Below the pieces are notes generated by a model that made no database searches, had not been told where the DNA came from, and saw only the letters and a program-made list of their open reading frames with translations. Shown here in pieces: positions 33,211 to 44,356 of a stretch of DNA of 64,000 bases; positions within the stretch are counted from its first letter, which is position 1; each line of letters begins with the position of its first letter. A program made the translations under genes and the position numbers. Source of the DNA: an uncultured Gammaproteobacteria bacterium (lineage in GTDB: Bacteria > Pseudomonadota > Gammaproteobacteria > Nitrosococcales > Methylophagaceae); contig CAJQOM010000008.1 in assembly GCA_905479985.1 (NCBI GenBank), positions 1-64,000 on the forward strand. Reading direction: 5' to 3'.

Positions 33211-35784
33211 ATGCAAGCCGATAAATTAACCAGCAAATTCCAAGCAGCATTGAGTGATGCCCAAAGCATGGCCTTGGGTCGAGATCATCAATTTATAGAG
33301 CCAGCCCATTTAATGTTGGCATTGATTGATCAGCAAGGCGGCACGGTAAAACCGTTATTGATGCAAAGCGGCGTTAATATTGCGGCTTATAGGACTGAGC
33401 TAGCGGGTCAATTAGGTCGGCTTGCACAAGTAGAAGGTGGCAGCGGTGATATCCATATATCGCAAGATCTAAGTCGGCTCTTCAATCAAGTCGATAAGTT
33501 TATGCAAAAGCGCCAAGATCAGTATGCATCGAGTGAGTTATTTGTCTTAGCAGTGATCGAAGATAAAACCCAGTCAGGTGAGTGTTTACGAGCGAATGGC
33601 GGTAATAAAAAAGCGATTGAATTAGCAGTAGAAAAAATGCGGGGCGGAGAAAACGTGACAGATCAAAATGCCGAGGAACAACGACAAGCACTAGAAAAAT
33701 ACACCATTGATCTGACTGCCTATGCTGAAAGTGGCAAGTTGGATCCGGTGATTGGCCGTGATGATGAAATTCGTCGCACGATTCAAGTATTACAACGCCG
33801 AACTAAGAATAACCCGGTATTGATCGGGGAGCCAGGCGTAGGGAAAACAGCCATCGCAGAAGGCTTGGCACAACGAATCATCAATGGCGAAGTGCCGGAA
33901 GGTATGAAACACAAACGGCTATTATCGCTCGATATGGGGGCTTTGATTGCCGGTGCTAAATTTCGTGGTGAATTTGAAGAGCGCTTAAAAGCAGTATTAA
34001 AAGATCTGTCCAAGCAAGAAGGCCAGATCATCTTATTCATTGATGAAATCCACACCATGGTCGGCGCAGGTAAAGCAGAAGGTGCAATGGATGCCGGCAA
34101 TATGTTGAAACCAGCTTTAGCACGAGGTGAACTTCACTGTATTGGTGCAACAACATTAGATGAATACCGCCAATATATTGAAAAAGATGGCGCGTTGGAA
34201 CGTCGCTTCCAAAAAGTGCTGGTCGGCGAGCCAAGTGTCGAAGATACCATTGGTATTTTACGCGGCTTGAGTGAGCGCTATGCATTGCATCACAATGTCG
34301 ATATTACAGACCCCGCAATCGTCGCGGCAGCAACGTTATCACACCGCTATATCAGTGACCGTATGTTGCCTGATAAAGCAATTGATCTCATTGATGAAGC
34401 AGGAAGCCGAATTCGAATGGAGATGGACTCTAAACCGGAGTCTATGGATCGTATGGATCGGCGATTAATTCAATTGAAGATAGAACGTATCGCGTTAGGT
34501 AAAGAAACGGATGATGCTTCAAAAAAACGGCTTAAAACCTTGGAAGACGAAATCGTCTCATTAGAGCGTGAATCGGCTGATTTAGATGAAGTATGGAAGT
34601 CAGAAAAAGCGATGATGCATGGCAGTCAAGACGTTAAAGGTCGATTAGAAAAGGCCAGAATGGAGCTCGAGGTTGCAACGCGTAATAATGAATTAGATAA
34701 AATGTCTGAACTCCGATTTGGCATTATTCCAGAACTCGAAAAACAACGCGATTTAGCAGATCAAGTTGATACGCAACAGTTCACACTATTACGGAATAAA
34801 GTAGGCGAAGAGGAAATTGCCGAAGTAGTGTCGAAGTGGACAGGCATTCCGGTCTCTAAGATGTTGGAAGGCGAGCGCGACAAACTGTTGAAAATGGACG
34901 AGGCGTTACATCAACGCGTGATAGGCCAAGAAGAGGCCGTTAATTCAGTCTCCAATGCGATTAGACGCTCACGCGCAGGCCTATCCGATCCGAATAAGCC
35001 CAACGGCTCTTTCTTGTTTTTAGGGCCAACAGGCGTAGGTAAAACCGAGTTATGTAAAGCCTTGGCAACCTTCTTATTCGACACAGAAGAAGCCATGGTG
35101 CGAATAGATATGTCTGAGTTTATGGAAAAGCACAGTGTGGCAAGATTAGTCGGCGCACCACCGGGCTATGTCGGGTACGAAGAGGGTGGTTATTTAACTG
35201 AGGCTGTACGGCGGAAACCGTATTCTGTCATCTTGTTAGATGAGGTCGAAAAAGCCCATCCAGATGTGTTTAATATCTTATTACAAGTCTTAGATGATGG
35301 CCGTTTAACGGATGGCCAGGGTCGGACAGTTGACTTCAGAAATACTGTTATTGTGATGACATCAAATCTAGGGTCAAATGTGATTCAAGAATTGGCTAGC
35401 GAAGCGCAATATGATGAAATGAAATCCACAGTCATGGAGATAGTCGGCCAACATTTCAGACCTGAGTTTATTAACCGAGTTGATGACGTGGTGGTGTTCC
35501 ATCCATTACAGCGTCAGCAAATTCATGCGATTGCCAAAATTCAATTAGCGCACTTAAAACAGCGTTTACTCGAACAGGACATGGGCTTTGATATCAGCGA
35601 TGCGGCTTTGGACTTAATAGCGGAAGCAGGGTTCGACCCTGTCTATGGCGCCAGACCCCTTAAACGGGTTATCCAACAGCAATTAGAAAATACCTTGGCA
35701 CAGGACCTATTATCCGGCCATTTTAAAGCGGGCGATAAGATTAAGGTGGACGTACAAGACGGCGCGCTGATATTTAAAACTTAA
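33211..35784 (+). CDS. clpB: ATP-dependent disaggregase ClpB
   Basis: 857 residues, exact family size. AAA+ hexamer that resolves protein aggregates with DnaK/DnaJ/GrpE. Order: N-terminal Clp repeat domain (1-145), first AAA module with [13 protein letters not shown], a coiled-coil middle domain (about 405-530, with the charged [16 protein letters not shown] stretch), second AAA module with [15 protein letters not shown], and a small C-terminal domain ending in [16 protein letters not shown] good sigma32 promoter lies upstream. Tail to tail with the GGDEF/EAL gene. Confidence 0.97.
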   Translation: MQADKLTSKFQAALSDAQSMALGRDHQFIEPAHLMLALIDQQGGTVKPLLMQSGVNIAAYRTELAGQLGRLAQVEGGSGDIHISQDLSRLFNQVDKFMQKRQDQYASSELFVLAVIEDKTQSGECLRANGGNKKAIELAVEKMRGGENVTDQNAEEQRQALEKYTIDLTAYAESGKLDPVIGRDDEIRRTIQVLQRRTKNNPVLIGEPGVGKTAIAEGLAQRIINGEVPEGMKHKRLLSLDMGALIAGAKFRGEFEERLKAVLKDLSKQEGQIILFIDEIHTMVGAGKAEGAMDAGNMLKPALARGELHCIGATTLDEYRQYIEKDGALERRFQKVLVGEPSVEDTIGILRGLSERYALHHNVDITDPAIVAAATLSHRYISDRMLPDKAIDLIDEAGSRIRMEMDSKPESMDRMDRRLIQLKIERIALGKETDDASKKRLKTLEDEIVSLERESADLDEVWKSEKAMMHGSQDVKGRLEKARMELEVATRNNELDKMSELRFGIIPELEKQRDLADQVDTQQFTLLRNKVGEEEIAEVVSKWTGIPVSKMLEGERDKLLKMDEALHQRVIGQEEAVNSVSNAIRRSRAGLSDPNKPNGSFLFLGPTGVGKTELCKALATFLFDTEEAMVRIDMSEFMEKHSVARLVGAPPGYVGYEEGGYLTEAVRRKPYSVILLDEVEKAHPDVFNILLQVLDDGRLTDGQGRTVDFRNTVIVMTSNLGSNVIQELASEAQYDEMKSTVMEIVGQHFRPEFINRVDDVVVFHPLQRQQIHAIAKIQLAHLKQRLLEQDMGFDISDAALDLIAEAGFDPVYGARPLKRVIQQQLENTLAQDLLSGHFKAGDKIKVDVQDGALIFKT

Positions 35785-35806
35785 AGTGCTGTGAAGGAAA
35801 GCGCCA

Positions 35807-37973
35807 TCAATTAATTTGCAATAATGGTTCTTCCAGCTTGTCGGGAGCCAAGCCCCATTCTTCGGCATAGTCACTTTCAGGTTTTGGCCGGCCAATATGA
35901 TAGCCCTGAGCGTGATCGACACCAAAGTCTTTTAGCATCGCCAGGATGTTTCCATTCTCGACGAATTCTGCCGTCGTTTTCTTACCCATCCCTTTTGCGA
36001 CATCAATCAAGGCTTTGACGAATAATTGGTCATCAGCATTTTGGTCTAAATTTTTAATGAAAATACCATCAACTTTGATAATATCGACAGGCAATTCTCG
36101 TATATAGCCGAACGATGAAAAGCCGGCACCAAAGTCATCAAGTGCAAATTGGCAACCAAGCGATTTAATATCAATCATCATTTTCTTAGCTTGCTGTAAG
36201 TTTGAGACAGCAGCTGTTTCAGTAATTTCAAAAATTAATCCTTCAGGTCGAACGCCAGAGCTTTTAATCAATTGTTTAAGCATCGGAATAAGCAATGGAT
36301 CGTCCGCAATGGCCCCTGATAAATTGATTGAAAAGGTCGCGTTCATACCAGATTTTTGCAATTCCGCGAGTTTATAAATTGCCCGTTGCATAACATAGTG
36401 ATCGATACGGTTAATGAGACCGGCTTGTTCGGCAATTTCAATAAATTTCCCCGGCATGGTTAATTCGCCATTGTCAGGGTTACGGAGTCGAATCAGCACT
36501 TCATAGTGCTTCACCTTGTCTGATTCAATATCCAAAATAGGTTGAAAATGTAAGACAAAATTGTTTTGCTGTAAGGCACGTTCAATTTCATGTTTCCAGA
36601 AAACCCTAGTCTGTAATTGATCCTGGGTATTATCGTCAGCTGAAAATGTGTGATAAGTGCTTTTACCATCAGCTTTCGCTTTATACATCGCCAAGTCAGC
36701 AAACCCCCATGAGTTCATGAATACTCGCGTCATGTAGTGGGTAATGCACAATGCCAATACTGGTTGAAACAGTGTGCTGAACGTGACCATACTGCAGCTT
36801 AATTTGCCCCAATTCCTGAATGATTTTTTGGGATAATACTTCTGCTCCATGCTCATTACTTTCAGGCATTAAAATAGCGAACTCATCACCGCCTAAGCGC
36901 GCAACTAAGTCAGTAAAGCGCGTGACCCGTATCAAGGTATTGGCAACAGATTGGAGTAATTCATCGCCAGCTTGGTGGCCGCTAGTATCGTTAATATCTT
37001 TGAACTGATCCAAGTCGAGGAATAATAGGGTGTTTTTATGGTTATAACGGACAGCGGTACGCAATGACTTTTCAAATTCCTGAGTAAATTTTCGACGGTT
37101 AAACAAATCAGTTAAGGGATCATGCTCAGCCATCCAAATGACCCGTTTATCTGCTTTTTTCTTTTCTGTCATATCGAGGCCGACACAGAGAACGGCATTG
37201 GTGTCAGAGTCGATGATAATGGGAGAATGTAACCATGAGATTTGTTTGATATTGCCTTGAGCATCAATTAATTCTGCTTCTTGTTGGGCAATCGGCATAT
37301 TACCGGCGAATAATTCAATAAAGAGGCTTTGAGCTTCTGTCCAGTTGCCCGACGGGAACATGCGCGCAGCATTATCACCAATCAAGTCTGCTTCATTATG
37401 GCCGGTAATATCTTGAGCATGCTGATTGAATAAAGTGATTTTAAACTGGCTATCAACGGTTAAAATAATCAGTTGTGCTGTATTCACTAAGTTTTTAGCA
37501 AAGTCTCGTTCAGCTTCGAGTTCGGTATTTTTTGTCTTAATAGAATGCGAACGCTGTGCCATATCAACATCTAATTTTTCCAATAAACTGGTTAATTGGA
37601 AGGAGGCATGTTGTAAATGGTTGATTTCATGATGCAGAGAATCGTCAGTAATGCCTTGAAAAGTGGTTTTAGCCTCATCGTATCGCTTAGCGGATAATAA
37701 GGGCAAAGTGCGAGTAATCAGTGCTAAGTTTTCAAGCGGTTGAGAGAGTGAAATATAAGTTCTAATCGAAAGTAATACGGCGAGAACCAATAACAAACCG
37801 ACGGCTAAGCTATAATATAGAATCAAATCTGTTTCGGAAATGCCAAGAACGACAGCTTGTGAAAATGTGGCATAAGCAGAAGTCGATACAGCGATTAAAC
37901 CAGCGATCATAATGCTGGTAAATGTATTAACCGCCGTTTGCCACTGCAAACTATTACGTGAAAGTTTAGCCAT
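35807..37973 (-). pseudogene. PAS-GGDEF-EAL c-di-GMP protein, broken by a single-base frameshift
   Basis: Two frames complete one protein. The first (36696-37973) has two N-terminal membrane helices (about 13-35 and 50-70), a HAMP-like linker, a PAS domain (about 155-270), and a GGDEF domain with intact ARLGGDEFAIL. It ends abruptly after HELMGVC. The second frame continues exactly where the GGDEF fold needs it (GFADLAMYKAKADGKSTY) and contains a full EAL domain with EVLIR (EVL variant), DDFGAGFSSFGYI and KVDGIFIK. The switch is at a run of five G on the coding strand (36704-36708); four G would restore one reading frame of about 720 codons. Either a sequencing error, a recent mutation or slippage at the G run. 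If intact it would make or degrade c-di-GMP at the inner membrane. Confidence 0.85.
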
Positions 37974-38052
37974 CGATATCCTTCGTTTAGTGTTTAGCGC
38001 CTAAAAACAACTTTAGGAATGCTATTATCCGAGGAATGGGCCAAGAATTATG

Positions 38053-38883
38053 TTAACTATCCGAGACTTTGGCTAATATCCAATCTAAACTACGAGCAGG
38101 CAATAAGCGTTTTAAAGTCGCAAACAAGTAAGTAGGGAACGTCACATAGTAACGAATTTTTGGACGCTTACTTTCGATGACATGAAGCAGTTTATCGACG
38201 ACAGCATCAGCCGGTAGGGTGAAAGGTGCTGCAGGTCCTGATTTTGTTAAGCGACGTTCCATTGCATCATAAGTGTCGCGATGTGCACTCTGTGTTTTAT
38301 CAATATTTTGTTGATATTTAGCAAAGGCATTGGCGCGAAACTGACTGACAATTGGGCCGGGTTCGATAAGACTGATATGGATATTGCTACCACGCAGTTC
38401 TAACCGCAAGGTATCGGCCAAGCCCTCTATGGCATATTTGCTGGCATTATAAGCACCACGATAGGCAAGAGAAATAATGCCTAAGACCGAGCTGTTATAA
38501 GCGATGCGGCCATGCCCTTGCTGACGCATTTGAGCAATAACCAAATTAGTGAGTTCTTGAGTGCCAAAGACATTAGTTTCAAATTGCTCACGTAATACGG
38601 ATCGGGACAAATCTTCCACAGCGCCAGGTTGACCAAAAGCCCCATTATTAAATAACACATCAATGCGGCCGTTACAGTGTTCAAGGGCACAGTTGAAGGC
38701 AGTAACAATAGAATGGCTATCAGTCAGATCGAGCTCGAGACAGGTAATACCAAGTGCTTGTAATGTTTGCGCATCGGACAGTTTTCTAACCGTAGCAATG
38801 ACGCGGTAGCCTTTTTGGTGCAAAATAGTAGCAGCACAATAACCAATGCCCGTTGAGCAACCCGTAATAAGGACGTTTTTCAT
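38053..38883 (-). CDS. Short-chain dehydrogenase/reductase
   Basis: 276 residues, classical SDR. NAD(P)-binding TGCSTGIGYCAA (residues 7-18), NNGAFG, and the active-site YNASKYAIEG giving the Tyr-x3-Lys pair. The C-terminal part ends in a basic, amphipathic stretch (YVTFPTYLFATLKRLLPARSL), as in SDRs acting on lipid or hydrophobic substrates (retinol dehydrogenase-like/SDR family group). Substrate unknown. Stands alone between the GGDEF/EAL gene and cheR. Confidence 0.9.
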   Translation of the reverse strand: MKNVLITGCSTGIGYCAATILHQKGYRVIATVRKLSDAQTLQALGITCLELDLTDSHSIVTAFNCALEHCNGRIDVLFNNGAFGQPGAVEDLSRSVLREQFETNVFGTQELTNLVIAQMRQQGHGRIAYNSSVLGIISLAYRGAYNASKYAIEGLADTLRLELRGSNIHISLIEPGPIVSQFRANAFAKYQQNIDKTQSAHRDTYDAMERRLTKSGPAAPFTLPADAVVDKLLHVIESKRPKIRYYVTFPTYLFATLKRLLPARSLDWILAKVSDS

Positions 38884-39004
38884 AATGTATTAACTCTTGG
38901 AGGAGTGGGTGAGCGAGTAAATAACTCAAGGGGTTGAATATCTACTATACTCCCGAAAATGCGCAGAGGTGGAAGCCTAACTTCGTGATCAATTATAAAG
39001 TAAT

Positions 39005-39844
39005 ATGCCGAACACAAATAAAATAAACGCCAATGAATATCAACAGTTCAAGTCTTTTTTAGAAGAGACATGTGGCATTTTATTGGGTGACGGAAAGCAA
39101 TACCTTATCGTTAGCCGCCTGGCTAAATTATTGAGAGCTGAACAAGTCAGTGATCTCGGTGAATTGTTGACGCAGATAAGACAACCGGGGCAACAACGTT
39201 TACGTGATGCCGTTATCGATGCGATGACCACCAACGAAACGTCTTGGTTTAGAGATCAAAGCCCATTCAATGTGTTGGAACAAAGCATTTTTCCTCAAAT
39301 AGAGGAAAAGCAGGGACAGATAGGGTATCGCATTTGGTCGGCGGCATGTTCGTCAGGTCAAGAGCCATATACCATCAGTATCACCTTGAGCGAATACTTA
39401 GCATCAGCGCCACAGAGTAAATTACGAAATATGCAGGTTGTGGCGACTGATATCTCAGAAAGCATGCTTGATGAAGCGAAGTTAGCCCATTATCAAGATG
39501 CAAATTTAGACCGTGGTTTATCAGAAACCAGAAAACGCAGCTATTTTAAAAAGGCGGCGGGCGGCTGGACAGTCAGTGATGAAATCAAGCGTCGGGTCAG
39601 CTTTAAACCCCAAAATTTACTGACTAGCTATGCCGGTCTCGGTAAATTTGACATCATATTTTGCCGAAATGTGCTGTTCTACTTTTCGCCCGAACGCAAA
39701 ACTGACATTCTTAAACGCATGGCGGCGATAATGAGCCCGGGCGGTTACTTATTTTTAGGTGCCTCAGAAACGACAATGGGGTACAGCGATGACTTTGACA
39801 TGATCCGTAGTCCTGCTGGCGTATTTTTCCAACTAAAAAGTTAA
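39005..39844 (+). CDS. cheR: Chemotaxis protein methyltransferase
   Basis: 279 residues, the normal CheR length. It methylates Glu residues of chemoreceptors with SAM. The N-terminal helical domain is followed by MTTNETSWFRDQSPF (the TxxETxFFR signature), the SAM site IWSAACSSGQEPYTI, and FDIIFCRNVLFYF. No other chemotaxis genes are next to it; it is about 9 kb from the flagellar cluster. Its stop overlaps the convergent DUF4126 gene by four bases. Confidence 0.93.
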   Translation: MPNTNKINANEYQQFKSFLEETCGILLGDGKQYLIVSRLAKLLRAEQVSDLGELLTQIRQPGQQRLRDAVIDAMTTNETSWFRDQSPFNVLEQSIFPQIEEKQGQIGYRIWSAACSSGQEPYTISITLSEYLASAPQSKLRNMQVVATDISESMLDEAKLAHYQDANLDRGLSETRKRSYFKKAAGGWTVSDEIKRRVSFKPQNLLTSYAGLGKFDIIFCRNVLFYFSPERKTDILKRMAAIMSPGGYLFLGASETTMGYSDDFDMIRSPAGVFFQLKS

Positions 39845-40515
39845 GGCTTAAAATCAGCGTCTTGCTCTGAGCTAATGATGGACGTACCCATTGTATTTTT
39901 TGTCAGCGGTGCAGGGGCTTCACAAAAGCCTAACCAGCTGCCAATTCGACGGAATAAAAACTTAATAATGCGCCAGAGTTTGGGCAGTACCCAAATCATA
40001 AACAAGATAAAGACGATCAGGCCAATAATAAACAAGACTGGGTGATTCAGAGCCGCCCACAGTCCGCCAACCACGATCAAGTCTTCGGCGATCGACGCTG
40101 TCCAGTTGCTCACGGGCTCTGGTGAGGTGTTAATGAGCAACCGTGTTCCGGCTTTAGTGGTGTGTGTCCCTGCTGCTAAAGCACCCCCTAATAAAGCAGT
40201 GGTTAATTCAAGTGCAGGTGTGACATCACCAACAGCACTCGCCGCTAACATGGCACCAGCTGGAATACGAATAAAGGTATGAATAGAGTCCCAAGCCGAG
40301 TCAACACCAGGGATTTTATCGGCAAAAAACTCAATGCAATACATCACACCCGCGGCAGTCATGACCATCGGGTTTGTGACAATCTCGAGTTCTGCAGGCA
40401 GTGATATATGTCCCGTTGAACCCATATAACCCAGCATAAATAAAGTGGCGTAGAGGTTGATACCACTTGCCCAAGCAGCGCCCATACTGAGCGCGATAAT
40501 ACTCGCTACTTCCAT
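39841..40515 (-). CDS. DUF4126 membrane protein
   Basis: 224 residues with about five hydrophobic helices (roughly 5-25, 50-65, 88-105, 130-145, 152-175). The start [22 protein letters not shown] and the [19 protein letters not shown] segment are those of the DUF4126 family, which has no known function. Divergent from the Nif3-like gene; tail-to-tail with cheR. Confidence 0.8.
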   Translation of the reverse strand: MEVASIIALSMGAAWASGINLYATLFMLGYMGSTGHISLPAELEIVTNPMVMTAAGVMYCIEFFADKIPGVDSAWDSIHTFIRIPAGAMLAASAVGDVTPALELTTALLGGALAAGTHTTKAGTRLLINTSPEPVSNWTASIAEDLIVVGGLWAALNHPVLFIIGLIVFILFMIWVLPKLWRIIKFLFRRIGSWLGFCEAPAPLTKNTMGTSIISSEQDADFKP

Positions 40516-40572
40516 TTACTTGTCCTCAGTTTTGTTATAGTGACAGCTTTATCTGCTGCGGGTGAAGTGATT

Positions 40573-41331
40573 ATGATAACGCGAACAGAGTGTCTATCCT
40601 ATATTGAGACCGTATTAGAGCCTGCAAGGTTCCATGATTACTGCCCTAACGGGCTACAAGTGGCGGGCAATGAACAGGTACAAAACATTGTTACAGGCGT
40701 CACCGCGAGTCAGGCATTAATCGATGCCGCATTAGATACGCAAGCCGATACCATCATAGTCCATCATGGTTATTTTTGGCGAGGGGAGGATCCGCGCGTC
40801 ATCGGCATTAAACAACGGCGCCTTAAGCAATTGCTCATTAATGACATCAATTTAATCGCCTATCATTTGCCGCTCGATGGGCATCCAACATTGGGTAATA
40901 ACGCACAATTAGCAGCGCAGCTATCTTTAGAGATTGATGGTCGTATATCAGGCACCGGTGATCCGGCTATTGGCCTATGTGGCTGCTTCGCGATGCCAAA
41001 AACGGTACCAGAATTCGCAGACGATCTCAGACAAACTTTAGGGCGAGAGCCAATGGTGATTCAAGGGCATAACCGGCCGATGACTACCATTGGTTGGTGT
41101 ACCGGTGCAGCCCAAGGCTATATTGAACAAGCAGCCGAGTTAGGATTAGACGCTTATCTCAGTGGTGAAGTATCTGAACAAACGGCACATTTAGCACGTG
41201 AACTCGGTATTAACTATTTTGCGGCGGGTCATCATGCGACAGAGCGATACGGCGTTCAAGCATTAGGCGAACATTTGGCTGCTCAATTTGGTGTCACACA
41301 TCAATTTATTGATATCGATAATCCAGTATAG
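40573..41331 (+). CDS. ybgI: Nif3-like dinuclear metal-centre protein (YbgI)
   Basis: 252 residues from the ATG at 40573; a GTG at 40540 would add 11 residues without family similarity. E. coli YbgI has 247. The hexameric toroid fold carries a dinuclear metal site: IIVHHGYFW (His pair), [11 protein letters not shown]-like [11 protein letters not shown], and C-terminal GHHATERYG. The biochemical role is unproven (GTP cyclohydrolase type 2 homologue, or metal/iron homeostasis). Confidence 0.92.
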   Translation: MITRTECLSYIETVLEPARFHDYCPNGLQVAGNEQVQNIVTGVTASQALIDAALDTQADTIIVHHGYFWRGEDPRVIGIKQRRLKQLLINDINLIAYHLPLDGHPTLGNNAQLAAQLSLEIDGRISGTGDPAIGLCGCFAMPKTVPEFADDLRQTLGREPMVIQGHNRPMTTIGWCTGAAQGYIEQAAELGLDAYLSGEVSEQTAHLARELGINYFAAGHHATERYGVQALGEHLAAQFGVTHQFIDIDNPV

Positions 41332-41377
41332 TGGCGACAGAATCTTAAATTAGGCAAAGTGACCGAAAAGTATCGCA

Positions 41378-42709
41378 ATGGACTTCATAACAAAATTAAA
41401 GCAATTTTTTCAAGTGACGCTGTGGCAAGAAACAGCTGAGCAATCCAGCGCGTTAGTACGTGCCGTGATGAATACTTTGAAGGTGAGTTACATTGTCATT
41501 CGGGAGTTGGCAAAAGGTGAGTTAAACCTGCGTGCAATGAGTTTGGTATTCACCACGCTACTGTCTTTAGTGCCTTTAATCGCTGTGGCATTCTCTGTTT
41601 TAAAAGCGTTTGGTGTTCACAATCAAATAGAACCTTTCCTACTGGGTGTGCTGGAGCCATTAGGTCCTAAAGGGCCTGAAATAACCGCTAATATTATTGG
41701 CTTTGTGCAAAACGTCAAAGTAGGTGTGCTCGGATCTTTAGGTGTAGCGATGTTGTTCTATACCATTATTTCATTAATACAAAAGATCGAATACGCGTTT
41801 AACTTTGTATGGCGAGTGAAAAGGGCGAGAACCTTAGCCAGAAGATTCACAGATTACCTCAGCGTCGTGATGATTGGTCCGATATTAGTCGTTGCAGCGA
41901 TGGGGGTGGCCGCAACCGTCCTGAATCATAATGTCGTATTGACCCTACAGGCAATTGAACCTTTTGGGACTTTAATTCTGACAGCGACTAAATTATTACC
42001 TTATTTAATGATCATTACTGCCTTTACGTTCTTATATAAGTTTATCCCGAATACTAACGTTAAATTTGGTCCAGCATTAATGGGGGCAACCGTAGCAGGT
42101 GTATTGTGGATAGGCGTGGGAACGCTCTTTGCTTCCTTTGTCGCATCATCATCAAATTACACTGCCATTTATTCTAGTTTTGCCATTTTGTTTTTCTTTA
42201 TGATTTGGCTTTACTTAGCTTGGTTTATATTACTGACCGGCTCTCAAGTGGCCTTTTATTTACAACACCCTAAATTGGTGAGTTACGGTGGTGAGCAATA
42301 TGAATTGAGCCCACGGTTACGTGAAAAGGTTGGGGTGAGCCTGATGACAAGAATTGGCAAGCGGTTCTATGAACAAAAATCAGCACTGACAGTAAATGAA
42401 CTAGAAGCTGAGATGGCATTAACCAATAATATTTTGCAAGATTTGTTAAATAAATTAGAGCAAGGTGGGTTATTAGTAGAGTTGCAAGGTGATGAACCGA
42501 GCTATCAACCCGCACAAGATATCGCTAATATCAGTGTGAGTGAGATCTTAACGTGTCTACGAACGGCAGAAGAATCCCAAGGAATGGGGGGGAAAGTAGC
42601 GATCGCGGGTGAGGTTAATCGTTTATTGGATCAATTAGAACAAGTACAACAATCAACCCTGCAGGACGTGAGCTTGCGTGAACTAGTGGCTGGAACAACG
42701 AAAGCATGA
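41378..42709 (+). CDS. yihY: YihY/BrkB family inner-membrane protein
   Basis: 443 residues. Residues about 45-300 contain six hydrophobic helices of the YihY (formerly RNase BN) family; ELNLRAMSLVFTTLLSLVPLIAV-type start is diagnostic (about residues 46-68). The C-terminal about 130 residues are soluble and look like a winged-helix-type extension (LTVNELEAEMALTNNILQDLLNKLEQGGLL). Function unknown; earlier assignment as a nuclease is not supported. Overlaps coaBC by four bases (ATGA). Confidence 0.88.
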   Translation: MDFITKLKQFFQVTLWQETAEQSSALVRAVMNTLKVSYIVIRELAKGELNLRAMSLVFTTLLSLVPLIAVAFSVLKAFGVHNQIEPFLLGVLEPLGPKGPEITANIIGFVQNVKVGVLGSLGVAMLFYTIISLIQKIEYAFNFVWRVKRARTLARRFTDYLSVVMIGPILVVAAMGVAATVLNHNVVLTLQAIEPFGTLILTATKLLPYLMIITAFTFLYKFIPNTNVKFGPALMGATVAGVLWIGVGTLFASFVASSSNYTAIYSSFAILFFFMIWLYLAWFILLTGSQVAFYLQHPKLVSYGGEQYELSPRLREKVGVSLMTRIGKRFYEQKSALTVNELEAEMALTNNILQDLLNKLEQGGLLVELQGDEPSYQPAQDIANISVSEILTCLRTAEESQGMGGKVAIAGEVNRLLDQLEQVQQSTLQDVSLRELVAGTTKA

Positions 42710-43920
42710 CAGAACAGACGTCCTTAGCCGGCAAAAAAATCGTACTGGGTGTATCGGGCAGCATTGCGGCCTATAAGGCAGCAGATCTCGTACGTTTATG
42801 CACGAAAGCGGGCGCCGAAGTGAAAGTGGTCATGACGCAGGCTGCCAGTGAATTCATCACACCCCTAACCATGCAAACATTGAGTGGCAACCCTGTTGCA
42901 ATGACTTTGTTGGATGCAGATGAAGAAGCCGCCATGGGACATATTAAATTAGCCCGTTGGGCAGATTGGGTCCTCATTGCCCCTGCTACTGCCAATACGA
43001 TAGCGGGCTTAGCACAAGGCAGAACAGAAGATCTCTTATCTGCATTATGTTTGGCAACAACGGTACCCATAGCGTTAGCGCCTGCGATGAATAATAAAAT
43101 GTGGACCAACAAAGCCACACAAGCCAATTTAGCGGTTATTGCTGAAAGAGGCATGCATTTATTAGGCCCTGCCAGTGGCGACCAAGCGTGTGGTGAGCAG
43201 GGAGAAGGCCGCCTGTTAGAACCAGAGCAGATATTAGCCGAATTATCACAACTTGTTTTACCGCCAAAACTGGCAAAGAAACGCCTTGTCATTACGGCTG
43301 GCCCGACCCATGAACCGATTGATCCAGTTAGGTTTATCGGCAATCGGAGCTCTGGGAAAATGGGCTTTGCCATGGCAACGGCTGCGGCTGAAACAGGTGC
43401 CGAAGTTATATTGGTTACCGGTCCGGTGCACTTAGCGACACCACCGGGGGTAACACGAATAGATGTAGAAACCGCCAGCCAAATGCATGAGGCGGTAGAA
43501 AAAATCGAGTCGATAGATATTTTTATTGGCTGTGCGGCTGTCGCGGATTATCGACCGCAGCAATATCATGATAAGAAGATCAAGAAAACGGCTGAAAAAC
43601 AGCGTGAGATTTCGCTGATTGAGAATCCCGATATTCTTGCTGGTGTAAGCCAAAGGAAACAAAAACCTTTTATAGTTGGCTTTGCGGCAGAGACAGACAA
43701 TATTACCGATTATGCTAAAGAAAAAATGGTCCGTAAACAGTTGGATATGATCGCCGCCAATCAAGTCGGTAAAGGTCTGGGTTTTGCGGTCGATACAAAT
43801 GCATTGCAAGTGTTTTGGCATCAAGGTGATGCCGTTTTGCCACAGGCATTAAAAAGTCACTTGGCAAGAGAGTTAATGAGACTTATTATTGAACGCTATG
43901 ACGCAAAAAATTCAGCTTAA
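42706..43920 (+). CDS. coaBC: CoaBC (Dfp): phosphopantothenoylcysteine synthetase/decarboxylase
   Basis: 404 residues, the usual bifunctional length. The N-terminal flavoprotein decarboxylase (CoaC, about 1-190) shows [18 protein letters not shown], the active-site PAMNNKMW and [13 protein letters not shown]. The C-terminal synthetase (CoaB) shows [25 protein letters not shown] and the later KIKK of the CTP/Cys site. Makes 4'-phosphopantetheine for coenzyme A. Starts the conserved coaBC-dut-algC-argB series; the dut start lies within its last codons. Confidence 0.97.
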   Translation: MTEQTSLAGKKIVLGVSGSIAAYKAADLVRLCTKAGAEVKVVMTQAASEFITPLTMQTLSGNPVAMTLLDADEEAAMGHIKLARWADWVLIAPATANTIAGLAQGRTEDLLSALCLATTVPIALAPAMNNKMWTNKATQANLAVIAERGMHLLGPASGDQACGEQGEGRLLEPEQILAELSQLVLPPKLAKKRLVITAGPTHEPIDPVRFIGNRSSGKMGFAMATAAAETGAEVILVTGPVHLATPPGVTRIDVETASQMHEAVEKIESIDIFIGCAAVADYRPQQYHDKKIKKTAEKQREISLIENPDILAGVSQRKQKPFIVGFAAETDNITDYAKEKMVRKQLDMIAANQVGKGLGFAVDTNALQVFWHQGDAVLPQALKSHLARELMRLIIERYDAKNSA

Positions 43921-44356
43921 AATTCTCGACCCGCGACTAGGTGATTCAATTGAATTACCGAACTATGCGACAACAGGTTCTGCGGGACTAGACTTACGTG
44001 CCTGTCTCGATGAAAAAATCACCATCGCCCCACAGGAAACCGTGCTTATTCCAACCGGCATTGCAATTTATATCGGCGATCCGAGTTTAGCCGCTGTGCT
44101 GCTACCGCGTTCAGGCTTGGGGCATAAGCACGGTATTGTCCTAGGTAATTTAGTCGGCCTCATAGACAGTGATTACCAAGGACAACTCTTCGTTTCTTGT
44201 TGGAATCGCGGACAAACCGCATTTGATATCGGTATCGGCGATAGAATCGCACAAATGGTATTCGTACCCGTAGCGCAAGTTGATTTTGAACAGGTTGATG
44301 ATTTTTCGCTATCAGAACGAGGCAATGGTGGTTTTGGCCATACTGGGCAGCAATAA
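43898..44356 (+). CDS. dut: dUTP diphosphatase
   Basis: 152 residues from the ATG at 43898 (an alternative TTG lies at 43889); the same length as E. coli Dut. Trimeric dUTPase: motif 1 SAGLDLRA, motif 2 [11 protein letters not shown], motif 3 GLIDSDYQG, motif 4 GDRIAQMVF and motif 5 [10 protein letters not shown] are all present. It hydrolyses dUTP to dUMP. The start lies inside coaBC, and algC starts right after the stop. Confidence 0.97.
   Translation: MTQKIQLKILDPRLGDSIELPNYATTGSAGLDLRACLDEKITIAPQETVLIPTGIAIYIGDPSLAAVLLPRSGLGHKHGIVLGNLVGLIDSDYQGQLFVSCWNRGQTAFDIGIGDRIAQMVFVPVAQVDFEQVDDFSLSERGNGGFGHTGQQ

Noticed and set aside
35807-36856. A separate EAL-only gene starting at 36856
   Set aside because: Its first 45 or so residues are out-of-frame GGDEF sequence; the real protein continues from the GGDEF frame across the G5 run.
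42771-43373. 200-codon open frame antisense to coaBC
   Set aside because: coaBC is certain on the plus strand with all motifs; the antisense frame has no family features and no ribosome binding site.
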